14,717 nt of DNA from Verrucomicrobia bacterium UBA1731. Lineage in GTDB: Bacteria > Verrucomicrobiota > Kiritimatiellia > RFP12 > UBA1067. The position numbers and the translations under genes are program-made. Within the stretch, counting starts at the first letter, position 1, and every line of letters begins with the position of its first letter. Positions 1 to 8,112 of this stretch are shown here, in pieces. The stretch lies in contig DCIH01000044.1 of the NCBI GenBank assembly GCA_002317575.1, positions 300 through 15,016 of the forward strand, written 5' to 3'. Below the pieces are notes generated by a model, which saw only the letters and a program-made list of their open reading frames with translations, made no database searches and was not told where the DNA came from.

Positions 1-254
1 GCCGCAAGTACTTCTCCGTCGCCTCCGGCGGCGGTACGGGCCGCACGCTCCATCCGGACAACATGGCCGCCGGTCCTTCCAGCTATGGCATGACGGACAC
101 GATGGGCCGCATGCATTCCGACGCGCAGTTCGCGGGCTCCAGTTCGGTACCGGCGCATGTCGAGATGATGGGCCTCATCGGCATGGGTAACAACCCGATG
201 GTTGGTGCGACCGTGGCGGTCGCTGTCGCCGTCGAGGAGAGCTTCAAGAAGTAA
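1..254 (+). CDS. C-terminal end of an unrecognised protein (5' truncated by window edge)
   Basis: An open frame enters from the left edge (first full codon at base 3) and ends at a TAA at 252-254, giving the last 83 residues of a larger protein. The tail is rich in Gly, Met and Ser. It contains GGGTGR near its visible start and the alternating small/hydrophobic stretch GATVAVAVAVEESFKK at the very end, which reads like a buried beta strand followed by a charged tail. An internal ATG at 63 exists, but the frame is open upstream with the same codon style, so the gene very probably starts outside the window. A strong terminator 28 bases downstream supports a real gene end. I do not recognise the family and assign no function. 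Confidence 0.7.
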   Translation, partial: RKYFSVASGGGTGRTLHPDNMAAGPSSYGMTDTMGRMHSDAQFAGSSSVPAHVEMMGLIGMGNNPMVGATVAVAVAVEESFKK

Positions 255-282
255 CGGGCCTGCGGCGTCAACGCCGCCCGGA

Positions 283-327
283 CGAAAACCGATCCGCGCA
301 AGCGGGTCGGTTTTCGTTTTCTTTTTC
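283..327 (+). terminator. Intrinsic terminator after the left-edge gene
   Basis: Bases 283-297 (CGAAAACCGATCCGC) pair with 302-316 in a 15-bp stem that has a single G-U wobble (293/306). The loop is GCAA (298-301), a GNRA-type tetraloop. A T-rich run (TTTTCTTTTT) follows directly. A smaller perfect hairpin (GCGGCG-TCAA-CGCCGC, 262-277) lies just before it. This is a textbook Rho-independent terminator for the gene ending at 254, and it separates that gene from the TPR gene downstream. Confidence 0.9.
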
Positions 328-336
328 CGAACCTTG

Positions 337-345
337 TGCTATACT
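337..345 (+). promoter_or_regulatory. Extended -10 promoter of the TPR gene
   Basis: TGCTATACT at 337-345 is an extended -10 element (TG-N-TATACT) 30 bases before the ATG at 376. The position a -35 box would occupy (about 317-322, TTTTCT) overlaps the T-tract of the preceding terminator and is a poor match, which an extended -10 can tolerate. The predicted start site is near base 352, giving a leader of about 24 bases that contains the GGAGG at 361-365. This is inferred from motif match and position only. Confidence 0.55.
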
Positions 346-375
346 TCCCTCTAACTTTTGGGAGGGGTTTCGGAG

Positions 376-1782
376 ATGGCTAATGACGCAATTGCGCAGA
401 AGGCGCAGAATTTCGCGAACAGGGGTCGGCAGGCGTTGGAGGCGGGCAAGTTCGACTTGGCCGTCGAAATGCTGATGCAGTCGCTCGCCTTTTCGCCGGA
501 TGTGCTGGAGACGCGTCGTCTGTTGCGTACCGCGCAAGTGACGAAGTTCCGCCGCAATCCGCCGTCTGCCCTGCAACTTAAACTGCAAAAAGTGTCCAAT
601 TTCATCGCGCAGCAGAAGATCGCCGGTCTCATCAAGAAGGGGCAGTGTGTCGAGGCGATGGCCGAGGCCGAAAAGCTCCTGTGCGTGAATCCGCTGGACG
701 CCGGCAACGTGGACGTCGCGGTGCGCGCCGCGGAGGCCGCCGGGAATCCCGAAGCCGCCGCGATTTCCGTGGAGGCCGCCTACGAATGCAGCGGAGACGA
801 TTCGGTTTTGCTTGAGCGCGTCGCGCAGTACTACACGCAGGCCAAGCGTTACGACAAGGCGCGCGATGCCTACCAGAAGCTGGCGAAGTCGAACCCCAGC
901 GACCAGCGCGTGATGACGATGTTCAAGAACGCCGAAGCCCAGGCCACGATGTCTTCGGGCTGGACCGCGGCGGCCGGCCAGAAGGGCGGTTTCCGCGCGC
1001 TCATCAAGGACCAGGAACAGGCCAAGAAGCTCGATCAGCAGAACAAGGCCGTGGTCATCGGAGACGACGCGGACGCCCTGATCGCCGAGAAACTCGCGCA
1101 GATCGAAAAAGAGCCCGGCAATATGAACTACTACCGGGCGCTTGCGCGCATCTACGCGCAGAACAAACGCTTCGACGAAGCCGTCGCCACGCTCGAGAAG
1201 GCCATGAGCGTGAATTCGATGGATCCGGAACTCGACCGCATGCTTTCGCAGATGCGCACGTCCGCATTCCAGTCCCGCATCGACGAGGCCAAGGCCGCGG
1301 GGCGTCCGCAGGAGGAGATCGACCAGCTGGAGATGGAGAAGAACCAGTTCGTCTTTGACGACCTCGCCGCGCGCGTGGAACGTTATCCGAATGACCTGCA
1401 CCTTCGCTACGAGCTCGGCATCCAGTATTATACCTATGGTTATTACGACGAAGCGGTAATGCACCTCCAGCTCGCGCAGAAGAGTCCGAAGGAGCGCCTT
1501 TCCGCACTCTATTATCTTGCGATGTGCTTCGTCCAGAAGGGCCAGGTCGACATGGGCGTCATGCAGCTCGAGACGGCTCGTGACCAGATTCCCACGATGG
1601 ACGACTTGAAGAAGAAGGTGGTCTATCAGCTCGGCCTGTGCGCCGAAGCGCAGGGCGACTACGAAAAGGCCTACGCATATTACAAGGACGTCTATTCCAC
1701 GGATGTCACGTTCGAGGACCTCAACGAACGCATGCTCGCGCTCTCCGCCGCGCTCCGCGATCAACAGGAGCAAGGCGCCTGA
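376..1782 (+). CDS. Cytoplasmic tetratricopeptide-repeat (TPR) protein
   Basis: A 468-residue protein built mostly of helical TPR-like repeats. The clearest lie at about residues 10-43, 150-182, 250-285, 335-370, 375-405 and 413-445, with the typical pattern of Tyr/Ala/Gly positions (for example YYTQAKRYDKARDAYQKL and ALARIYAQNKRFDEAVATLE). A linker of about 185-240 is rich in Gly, Lys and Gln. There is no signal peptide or membrane segment, so it is probably a soluble scaffold. I chose the ATG at 376 because GGAGG (361-365) and GGAG (371-374) precede it; an in-frame TTG at 358 would lie upstream of that Shine-Dalgarno sequence. The gene is monocistronic, with its own promoter and a terminator upstream, and it converges with the mre operon. 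TPR proteins bind other proteins; the partner is unknown. Confidence 0.88.
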   Translation: MANDAIAQKAQNFANRGRQALEAGKFDLAVEMLMQSLAFSPDVLETRRLLRTAQVTKFRRNPPSALQLKLQKVSNFIAQQKIAGLIKKGQCVEAMAEAEKLLCVNPLDAGNVDVAVRAAEAAGNPEAAAISVEAAYECSGDDSVLLERVAQYYTQAKRYDKARDAYQKLAKSNPSDQRVMTMFKNAEAQATMSSGWTAAAGQKGGFRALIKDQEQAKKLDQQNKAVVIGDDADALIAEKLAQIEKEPGNMNYYRALARIYAQNKRFDEAVATLEKAMSVNSMDPELDRMLSQMRTSAFQSRIDEAKAAGRPQEEIDQLEMEKNQFVFDDLAARVERYPNDLHLRYELGIQYYTYGYYDEAVMHLQLAQKSPKERLSALYYLAMCFVQKGQVDMGVMQLETARDQIPTMDDLKKKVVYQLGLCAEAQGDYEKAYAYYKDVYSTDVTFEDLNERMLALSAALRDQQEQGA

Positions 1783-1843
1783 AGTCGTTCTCGCCTGAAT
1801 CGCCAGGTGCCGCGCCATCGCCCGCGCGATCCGCGGTGCGTCG
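1783..1843. other. Short convergent intergenic gap
   Basis: Sixty-one bases separate the stop of the TPR gene (plus strand) from the stop of the aminotransferase gene (minus strand). I looked for a hairpin followed by a T-run on either strand and found none that is convincing, so the end of the long minus-strand operon may rely on Rho or on convergent transcription. Confidence 0.5.
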
Positions 1844-3013
1844 TCAGAACTCGGCGAGGCGGTTGAATGCTTCGCGCAGTCGGGGAATGCCCGTGGCGTA
1901 GGAAAGGCGGATGAAACCCTGGCCGCGCGATCCGAAGTCGGTGCCGGGCGTGATGCCCACATGCGCGCGGTTCAGCACATCGAACGCGAATTTGAGCGAA
2001 TCCTGCGTGTAGCGGCGCGCGTCGGCGAAGACGTAGAACGCGCCTTCCGGCTCCACTTTGACATCGAAGCCGAGGTCGGAGAGACGGTCGAGCATGAAAC
2101 GCCGGCGCGCGTCGTATTCGGCGCATTTCGCCGATTGGAAGCGCTGGAACTCGCGCGCCTTGGCGGATGAGCCGAGCTGGAGGTTGATCGCTTCGAGCCC
2201 GGCGCGTTGCGCGATTGAGCCGGCGCAGATGAACAGGTTCTGCTGCAGGATGCGCAGAACGCGCAGGTGTTTCTTGGGCGCGATCAGATAGCCGAGCCGC
2301 AGTCCGGTCATGTCGAAGCGCTTGGAAAAGCCGTTGAAAACATAGGCGTTGTCGGTGTATTCCAAGATCGAGTGCGGCTTCTTGCCGTTGTAGACGAGCC
2401 CGTGGTATATTTCGTCCGAAAGGATCGTGGTGCCGTTGGCGTCGCAGAGCTTCACGAGTTCCTTGAGCGATTCGGGGTCCGCCAGGGTGCCGGCAGGATT
2501 CATCGGCGAGTTCACGAAGATCGCCTTCGATTTCGGCGAAAGGGCCGCCGCGACATCCTTGGCGTCGAATTGGAAGCCGTTCTCCGCCGACACGGGAATG
2601 TCCTTCGGCATGGCGTGGCAGGCGAGTGCGAAATCGCGGTAGCAGGGATAGCCGGGATTGGACACGAGCACTTCGTCGCCGACATCGCACAGTACCTGCA
2701 AGGCGAGCAGCAGGGCAGGGGACGATCCCGAGGTCACGAGCACGCGGTCGGGGGTTACCTCAACGCCGTACTCCGTTTTGTAGAGGCGGCAGACGGCCTC
2801 GCGCAGTTCCAGGTCGCCGAACGAATCGGTGTAGTGGGTTCGGTGTTCGTCGTAGGCGCGCTTGATCGCGCTTACGACGAACGGATGCACATCGGAATCG
2901 GGTTCGCCGATCTCCAGGTGCACGACATCAACGCCCTTCGCTTCAAGCGTTTTCGCTTTCTCAAGGACGTCCATCACGAGGAAGGGCGTCATTTCGCGAA
3001 CGGCCTTGTTCAT
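1844..3013 (-). CDS. Pyridoxal-phosphate aminotransferase, class I/II
   Basis: A 389-residue fold-type I aminotransferase that moves an amino group between an amino acid and a 2-oxo acid. Visible signatures are the SPMNPAG form of the NPxNPTG motif (Asn172), the DEIYHGL segment before the active site, the Schiff-base lysine Lys231 in FSKRFDMTGLRLGY, and Arg369 in FIRLSYA, the usual substrate carboxylate binder. Length is normal for AspC/AlaT-like enzymes; the exact substrate cannot be read from sequence. The ATG at 3013 lies 2 bases after the stop of the LptD-like gene. The frame is open further upstream, but that part is out-of-frame overlap with the LptD gene and lacks aminotransferase character. 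It is the last gene of the mre operon. A role in alanine, aspartate or diaminopimelate supply for wall synthesis is possible but only inferred. Confidence 0.92.
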   Translation of the reverse strand: MNKAVREMTPFLVMDVLEKAKTLEAKGVDVVHLEIGEPDSDVHPFVVSAIKRAYDEHRTHYTDSFGDLELREAVCRLYKTEYGVEVTPDRVLVTSGSSPALLLALQVLCDVGDEVLVSNPGYPCYRDFALACHAMPKDIPVSAENGFQFDAKDVAAALSPKSKAIFVNSPMNPAGTLADPESLKELVKLCDANGTTILSDEIYHGLVYNGKKPHSILEYTDNAYVFNGFSKRFDMTGLRLGYLIAPKKHLRVLRILQQNLFICAGSIAQRAGLEAINLQLGSSAKAREFQRFQSAKCAEYDARRRFMLDRLSDLGFDVKVEPEGAFYVFADARRYTQDSLKFAFDVLNRAHVGITPGTDFGSRGQGFIRLSYATGIPRLREAFNRLAEF

Positions 3014-3015
3014 GA

Positions 3016-5352
3016 TTAGAACTTCACGAGGTCGAGCACGGAGCCGGGGCCGAACGCGCGGAGGTAGATGAAGAACGCCACATTGGTGTCGGATTCGTAT
3101 GTCGATCCGTCGATGCGCCGGCAGGCGTCGCGGTGCGAGAACTCCACGCGGTATCCCAGGCAGTCTGTGAGGAAGTCGAACCATACGCCGACTTCTTCGG
3201 ACTCGTTGCGGCGGCAGTCGTGGCGAATGAAGGGCGACCAATGGAACCAGTCGCACACATCGTGCTCGAAGCCGATGGAGAGCAGGTTGTCGAGTTCGTA
3301 GTTGTAGCGGTCGGATGTGCCGTTTTCGTATTGGCGGTCGGGCCGGACGCCGACATAGTCCCAGATGCGGTAGTCGCGCCCCGTGTAACCGACATACCAG
3401 GCGAATGTGTCGGTGATGTGGTGGCGGAGCATGAGATCGGCGTAGGCCACCTTTTCGTTGTCACAGTCGTATTCCATGCGGGCGGAGACGGAGGTTTTTT
3501 CGTTCGGCGTGTAGCGGACGCGGAACCCGGGCACGACGCATTCCCTGCGCGAGTAGTTGCCGTCTTCCGGTTCGCGCGCGTAGCCGCGGAATGTGCCGGC
3601 GTGGCGGAGATCGCGATCGCTGACATATCCTTCGTCGATGAACGGAATGGCGGCGTAGACATCAGTGTCGAGCACGGTGCGCAGTCCGGTGCGTTCGTCG
3701 AAACGCTGGAAGAAATTGCGGAAGCCGGGGCGGATGCCGTGCCAGTTGCAGGTGAGGCCGCGTCCTTCGAAGCCGAACTGGTCGAGCCATTCCGTGGAAC
3801 GGTCGTAGGCGTCAAACGCGTAGTAGCGGTTCCTGCTGCCGTTGCCGGTCAGCGACACGTCTTGGAAGGAGTAGTCGAGATAAGGTTCGAACACATGGCG
3901 CCATTCGTCGTCAAGCCAGCCTTTGGCGCGGGCGGAAACCTGGAAACCGAATTCGGCGATGTGGCGGGTGATGGCGTCGCCGGAGGCGGACATGTAGCCC
4001 GACGCTTCGGATCCGGAATCCGTCCAATGCGTGGCACGGTAGCTGGCGCGCGGAACGAAGGAAAGCACATCCTCGAACTTCATTGGTGCGGAAATGCGGT
4101 GGTAGGTGTCGGCGCGTACGGCCTGATAGTCGGCGCCCTTTCCGCTTTCGCCCAGACTGGGACGATAGCGGAAAACGGGATCGGCCGACGCCGTCTCGCC
4201 CGGCGTGCGGTTGAGGTATCCCACGCGCGTTTCGGATTCGTAATTGACGGGCCAGTCGAAGATCGGCTGGGGTTCCACCATCAGCCAGCCTTCGGGCAGG
4301 CGTGCGACGGATCCGTAGTAGTCGTTGACGGGACCGGATACGGATACGCCGGATGCCCAGCTGTTTTCGCGGTGCTCGTACCACACTTCGTTGACGGGGT
4401 GCGTCTCGTAGTGGTAGGGGCCGCGGTTGAAGAAGTCGGACAGGACGTGCGAGTCCGAAAGGAAGTCGGCTTGGGCGCGAATCGCATCGCGTTCGGTGAC
4501 ATCGGCGGCGTGTTCGAAATGGAGTCGGTAGCGTTCGCGGTCGACTTCGCTTCCCCAGTTCTTCCAGTTGCGCTTGTGGTCGTTCCAATGGTTGTCGTAG
4601 CGGTCATAGTCGTCGTCCCAGCCGTACCAGGCCCGGATCTTGCCCTTGCCGAAGTCCTTTAGATTCCACCGGAACGACTGCCCGACGGCCAGACCGTTTT
4701 CGGTGCGGATGTCGGCGTATGTTCCGCCGCCGAGCGAATAGGCGTCGGGAACGCCTTCGTTGACGATGTCGTAGACGTATCCGCCCAGCAGATAGCCGCC
4801 CCAGCGCGAGCAGTAGCCGGGCAGGAACCGCCAGCCGTAGTTCGTGTCCAAGGGATGGTACCAGTAGGGTATCCAGAACACGGGCGTTTCGCCGAAGAGG
4901 AGCCATGCGTTTTTGATCAGCAGGCCTTTTTCGTCCTGAAACGCGAGATACCAGGGCGATTCCGGGTTCTCGCGTTTGTGGTCGTAGTAGCGGATCGTGC
5001 CGTTCGGGACATATGCGGGAAACGGCGACTTGGAGGTGATGCGCCAATGGAGATGATCGGTGCCGTTCGTGCAGGTCGTCAGCTCCAGATCCGAACCGAG
5101 GTCGTAGACGCCGTTCGTGCCGTGCGACACGCTGTTGGACCAGAACCGATAGGGAGACTGGGTCGCGTACACATTTCCGGTGGCGGCGAACGCACCCGTG
5201 TAGCGGTTGGCCTGGACATTGCCGCCGACGATCGTCATCACATTCGTGACGGGTGTTGGCCGGGACAGTTCGGAGAGAAATTGAGCCTGTGCGGCGGTGG
5301 CGGCGCAGGCGACGGCGAGGATCAGCGGCGAGTTTCTCATGGCGTTAGGCAT
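3016..5352 (-). CDS. lptD: LptD-like outer-membrane LPS assembly protein
   Basis: A 778-residue protein with a signal peptide (about residues 1-24, ending ATAAQA). It continues with a beta-rich LptA/OstA-like region (about 33-130, VTNVMTIVGGNVQA onward) and a long aromatic-rich beta barrel that ends in Phe (DLVKF), as outer-membrane proteins do. The segment GETPVFWIPYWYHPL followed by RFLPGYCSRWGGYLLGGY matches the usual LptD junction between the periplasmic domain and the barrel. LptD inserts lipopolysaccharide into the outer leaflet. Length is typical. At least nine cysteines remain after the signal peptide, many for a barrel. Two starts are possible: ATG 5352, overlapping the RNase gene by 8 bases, or ATG 5340, which gives MRNSPLILAV; neither has a clear Shine-Dalgarno sequence. 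Similarity to LptD is recognised by pattern, so another organic-solvent-tolerance-type barrel cannot be excluded. Confidence 0.78.
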   Translation of the reverse strand: MPNAMRNSPLILAVACAATAAQAQFLSELSRPTPVTNVMTIVGGNVQANRYTGAFAATGNVYATQSPYRFWSNSVSHGTNGVYDLGSDLELTTCTNGTDHLHWRITSKSPFPAYVPNGTIRYYDHKRENPESPWYLAFQDEKGLLIKNAWLLFGETPVFWIPYWYHPLDTNYGWRFLPGYCSRWGGYLLGGYVYDIVNEGVPDAYSLGGGTYADIRTENGLAVGQSFRWNLKDFGKGKIRAWYGWDDDYDRYDNHWNDHKRNWKNWGSEVDRERYRLHFEHAADVTERDAIRAQADFLSDSHVLSDFFNRGPYHYETHPVNEVWYEHRENSWASGVSVSGPVNDYYGSVARLPEGWLMVEPQPIFDWPVNYESETRVGYLNRTPGETASADPVFRYRPSLGESGKGADYQAVRADTYHRISAPMKFEDVLSFVPRASYRATHWTDSGSEASGYMSASGDAITRHIAEFGFQVSARAKGWLDDEWRHVFEPYLDYSFQDVSLTGNGSRNRYYAFDAYDRSTEWLDQFGFEGRGLTCNWHGIRPGFRNFFQRFDERTGLRTVLDTDVYAAIPFIDEGYVSDRDLRHAGTFRGYAREPEDGNYSRRECVVPGFRVRYTPNEKTSVSARMEYDCDNEKVAYADLMLRHHITDTFAWYVGYTGRDYRIWDYVGVRPDRQYENGTSDRYNYELDNLLSIGFEHDVCDWFHWSPFIRHDCRRNESEEVGVWFDFLTDCLGYRVEFSHRDACRRIDGSTYESDTNVAFFIYLRAFGPGSVLDLVKF

Positions 5353-6970
5353 TCTGTCGGTTGACGGATGAAGAGTATAGCACGTTCCCGGTTTCGGCGT
5401 CGAGAATCGAGAACGATTCCGGGTGCCGGTGAAGTTCGGCGACGAAGGTGAGCTTCGTGTTGAATCGCGACTGGAGGTCTGCGAGGATCTTCGCGTCTTC
5501 GGTGCGCAGGCGCTGCATGACGGCCGGCGCGATCACGATCTTTGGCACGAAAGGTCTCTTTTCCGAGTCGGCCTTCTTCAGCAGTGATGTCAGTTTCCGC
5601 TGCAATTCGATGGAAATCGCGAGCGGCGACTTCACCACGCCATGCCCGGAGCAGATCGGACATGTGGATGTGAGCATCGATAGAAGCGATTCCTCTTGGC
5701 GCTGGCGGGACATCTCGAGGAGCCCGAGTTCGGAGATGTTCAAGACATTCGTCCGCGCGCGGTCGCGCTTGAGGGCCGACTTGAGGGCCTTGACGACCTG
5801 GTTCTGGTGCTTGCGGCTCTTCATGTCGATGAGGTCGAGCACCACCAGACCGCCGATGTTTCGCAAACGGAGCTGGCGGGCGACTTCGTCGACGGCTTCG
5901 AGGTTCACCTCGAGGATGGCGTCTTCCTGGTTGCCGGCGCCCCGGTGGTGGCCCGTGTTCACATCCACGGCGATGAGCGCCTCGGTTTCGTCGATCACGA
6001 GATAACCGCCGGATTTGAGCGGAACCTGGCGGCGGAAGGCCTCTTCGAGCTGACGCTCGATGCCGTAGTGTTCAAACACATTGGCGGTTCCGTCGTAGCG
6101 TTTCAGCTTCTTGTTCGCGCGCCGCGAGATCTTGGCCGTGAGATCCTTGAGTTCGTCGTAGGACTTCTCGTCGTCGATGATCACGGCGTCCACATCCTCC
6201 GTGAGCCAGTCGCGGACGACGCGTTCGACGAGGTCCGGTTCCTGGTAGACGCAGCAGGGCGTGCGGAGGTTCTTGATGTTCCCCTTGAGCTCGTTCCAGG
6301 ATTCCAGCAGGTTGCGCAGGTCGCGGGCGAACGCCTTGGGACTCGCCCCGACGCCGACGGTGCGGGCGATGATGCCCACATCGTCCGGCAGCAGCAGGCG
6401 GTCGAGGATCTTCTTCAGGCGCGTGCGTTCCGCCGCGTCGCCGATCTTGCGGGAGACGCCGCGGACCTTTTCGCCGGGCATCATCACGATGTAGCGGCCG
6501 GCGAGCGAGAGGTTGGCCGTGACGCGGGGTCCTTTCGTGGAAATCGGCCCCTTGGTGACCTGTACGACGATTTCCGATCCCGGCGGAAAGCGCTTCTCGA
6601 TCTCTTCGTTGGAGAGGCGCGCATGGCGGTTCTTCTTGCCGCCCTTTCCGTTTTTCGAACCGCCTTTGGCGGCGTCTTCGTCGTCGTCCAGATACGCGTC
6701 GGCGTCGGGCGTCATGTCCCAGTAGTGGAGAAACGCGTTCTTCTTGAGGCCGATGTCCACGAACGCGGCCTGCAGGTCGTGCTCGAGGTTCTGGATGCGA
6801 CCCTTGAAGATGGAGCCGACGAGGCGTTCCTCCTCGGGGTGTTCCACCATGTATTCTTCAAGACGCCCGTTTTCGAGCACGGCCACGCGCGTTTCGAGTT
6901 TCTCGACGTTGACGACGATGTCCCGCTTGAATTTCGGCTTGCGGAACCATTTCAGGAATTTTTCCAGCAT
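5345..6970 (-). CDS. rng: Ribonuclease G/E family endoribonuclease
   Basis: A 541-residue RNase E/G catalytic protein, which cleaves single-stranded RNA in mRNA decay and rRNA maturation. It has an N-terminal S1 domain (about 45-145; SIFKGRIQNL, QAAFVDIGLKKNAFLH). The DNase I-like catalytic aspartates are Asp336 (IAVDVNTGHH) and Asp379 (VVLDLIDMK), followed by the family signature ELGLLEMSRQR. Cys437 and Cys440 in CPIC form the zinc-link motif used for dimer/tetramer assembly. The long RNase E C-terminal scaffold is absent, so it is RNase G-like in size. A charged Asp/Gly/Lys insert (residues about 89-122) interrupts the S1 domain. The ATG at 6970 follows AAGGAGAAGAAGAACA, a good ribosome binding site, and lies inside the 3' end of rodA (19-base overlap). 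rng next to mre genes is a classical arrangement. Confidence 0.95.
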   Translation of the reverse strand: MLEKFLKWFRKPKFKRDIVVNVEKLETRVAVLENGRLEEYMVEHPEEERLVGSIFKGRIQNLEHDLQAAFVDIGLKKNAFLHYWDMTPDADAYLDDDEDAAKGGSKNGKGGKKNRHARLSNEEIEKRFPPGSEIVVQVTKGPISTKGPRVTANLSLAGRYIVMMPGEKVRGVSRKIGDAAERTRLKKILDRLLLPDDVGIIARTVGVGASPKAFARDLRNLLESWNELKGNIKNLRTPCCVYQEPDLVERVVRDWLTEDVDAVIIDDEKSYDELKDLTAKISRRANKKLKRYDGTANVFEHYGIERQLEEAFRRQVPLKSGGYLVIDETEALIAVDVNTGHHRGAGNQEDAILEVNLEAVDEVARQLRLRNIGGLVVLDLIDMKSRKHQNQVVKALKSALKRDRARTNVLNISELGLLEMSRQRQEESLLSMLTSTCPICSGHGVVKSPLAISIELQRKLTSLLKKADSEKRPFVPKIVIAPAVMQRLRTEDAKILADLQSRFNTKLTFVAELHRHPESFSILDAETGNVLYSSSVNRQNA

Positions 6971-8112
6971 TGTTCTTCTTCTCCTTTGTGAATGTTGACG
7001 GATTGGACGACGCCGAGCGCCGCCATGATGACGACAAGAAACGTTTTGCCGGCGCTCACGAAGGGGAGCGGCAGCCCGGTGATGGGCATGAGCCCGACCG
7101 ACATCGCGACATTTATGTACACATGCGTGAACGCGAGCACGGCGACGCCGAGCGCGAGCAGGCGCCCGCGCTCGTCCTCGGATCGGAACGCGATCCACAG
7201 CGCCGAGAAGACGAGCACGGCGAACAGCGCCAGCGTGCCGCATGTGCCGACGAACCCCGTCTCTTCGGCGAGTACCGCGAAAATGAAGTCGTTCATCGAC
7301 ACACTGGGCGGCAGATAGCCGAGGAACTTGACATCGCCCTTGCCGACGCCTTTGCCGTGCATCGAGCCCGAACCGATCGACAGCAGCGCCTGGCGCAGGT
7401 TCCAGCCGCTGGCGTAGGGGTCGGATTCCGGCGCCACGAAGACCTTGATGCGTTTGATCTGGTGCGGTTTGAGGGGGATGTTCCGGTAGATTTTGGCCTG
7501 CCGTTCCGGCGTGGACGCGTGTTCGGCACACCAGACGGCGCCTACGACCGCGCCGCCGGCGACGAATCCGGCCACGAGCAGCGGCACGAGGATCTTTCGG
7601 CAGATGCGCGCCGCGAGCAGCATCGCGACGCCGGTGGGTACGAGCACAAGCGCGGTGCCGAGGTCCGGCTCCGCGAGGATCAGCGCGGCCGGCACGGCTA
7701 CGGCCGCCAGGCCAGCCGCCAGGCCCCTGGCGCCGCCGCCGGCGCGCGGCAGAAACCGCGCCAGCAGGAATACCACGGCGAGTTTCGCCACTTCGGACGG
7801 CTGGAAGAACCAGAGCCAGCGCTTCCCGCCGTAGATTTCCGATCCGAACAGCAGCACGGCGACGAGCAGCACGAGCGCGACGCCGAAGAACGGCAGGGCC
7901 GTCCAATACAGGAGTTTCCGGTAGTCCACGCACGCGCACGCGAAGTAGACCCCGAGCCCGAACGCGGCGGTGAAGGCGTGCGCGCGCCAGGCGTTCTGGA
8001 GAATCAGAGACGCGCGCGAACTGCCGGCGGATCTGACGAACACCACGCCCACTACGCACAGCGCGAGCATCGCCAACAGCATCGGAACATTCAACCGGAG
8101 GAGTTTCTTCAT
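6952..8112 (-). CDS. rodA: Rod-shape peptidoglycan glycosyltransferase RodA (SEDS family)
   Basis: A 386-residue polytopic membrane protein with about ten hydrophobic segments, of the SEDS family. RodA polymerises lipid II into glycan strands for side-wall growth and works with PBP2. Key signs are QPSE (Glu107, as in WFFQPSEVAKLAVV), the large external loop (about 195-270), and NDFIFAVLAEETG, whose Asp275 matches the essential aspartate of RodA. The C-terminal PLPFVSAGKT resembles the family's PLPFVSYGGS. The ATG at 8112 overlaps the PBP2 stop as ATGA, implying translational coupling. The pairing with PBP2, rather than PBP3, and the mre context favour RodA over FtsW. Confidence 0.95.
   Translation of the reverse strand: MKKLLRLNVPMLLAMLALCVVGVVFVRSAGSSRASLILQNAWRAHAFTAAFGLGVYFACACVDYRKLLYWTALPFFGVALVLLVAVLLFGSEIYGGKRWLWFFQPSEVAKLAVVFLLARFLPRAGGGARGLAAGLAAVAVPAALILAEPDLGTALVLVPTGVAMLLAARICRKILVPLLVAGFVAGGAVVGAVWCAEHASTPERQAKIYRNIPLKPHQIKRIKVFVAPESDPYASGWNLRQALLSIGSGSMHGKGVGKGDVKFLGYLPPSVSMNDFIFAVLAEETGFVGTCGTLALFAVLVFSALWIAFRSEDERGRLLALGVAVLAFTHVYINVAMSVGLMPITGLPLPFVSAGKTFLVVIMAALGVVQSVNIHKGEEEQCWKNS

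Noticed and set aside
268..1962. Long minus-strand open frame opposite the TPR gene
   Set aside because: Its product is Leu/Arg/Val-rich with no recognisable domain, and it lies fully opposite a gene with clear TPR repeats, promoter and Shine-Dalgarno sequence. High GC leaves antisense frames open.
3014..3256. N-terminal extension of the aminotransferase into the LptD-like gene
   Set aside because: The added segment is Arg/Pro-rich, reads the 3' end of the LptD-like gene out of frame, and aminotransferase similarity begins at MNKAVREM.
3133..4662. 509-codon plus-strand open frame opposite the LptD-like gene
   Set aside because: Val/Gly/Ala-rich translation without domain or start signals; a GC-driven antisense shadow of the barrel gene.
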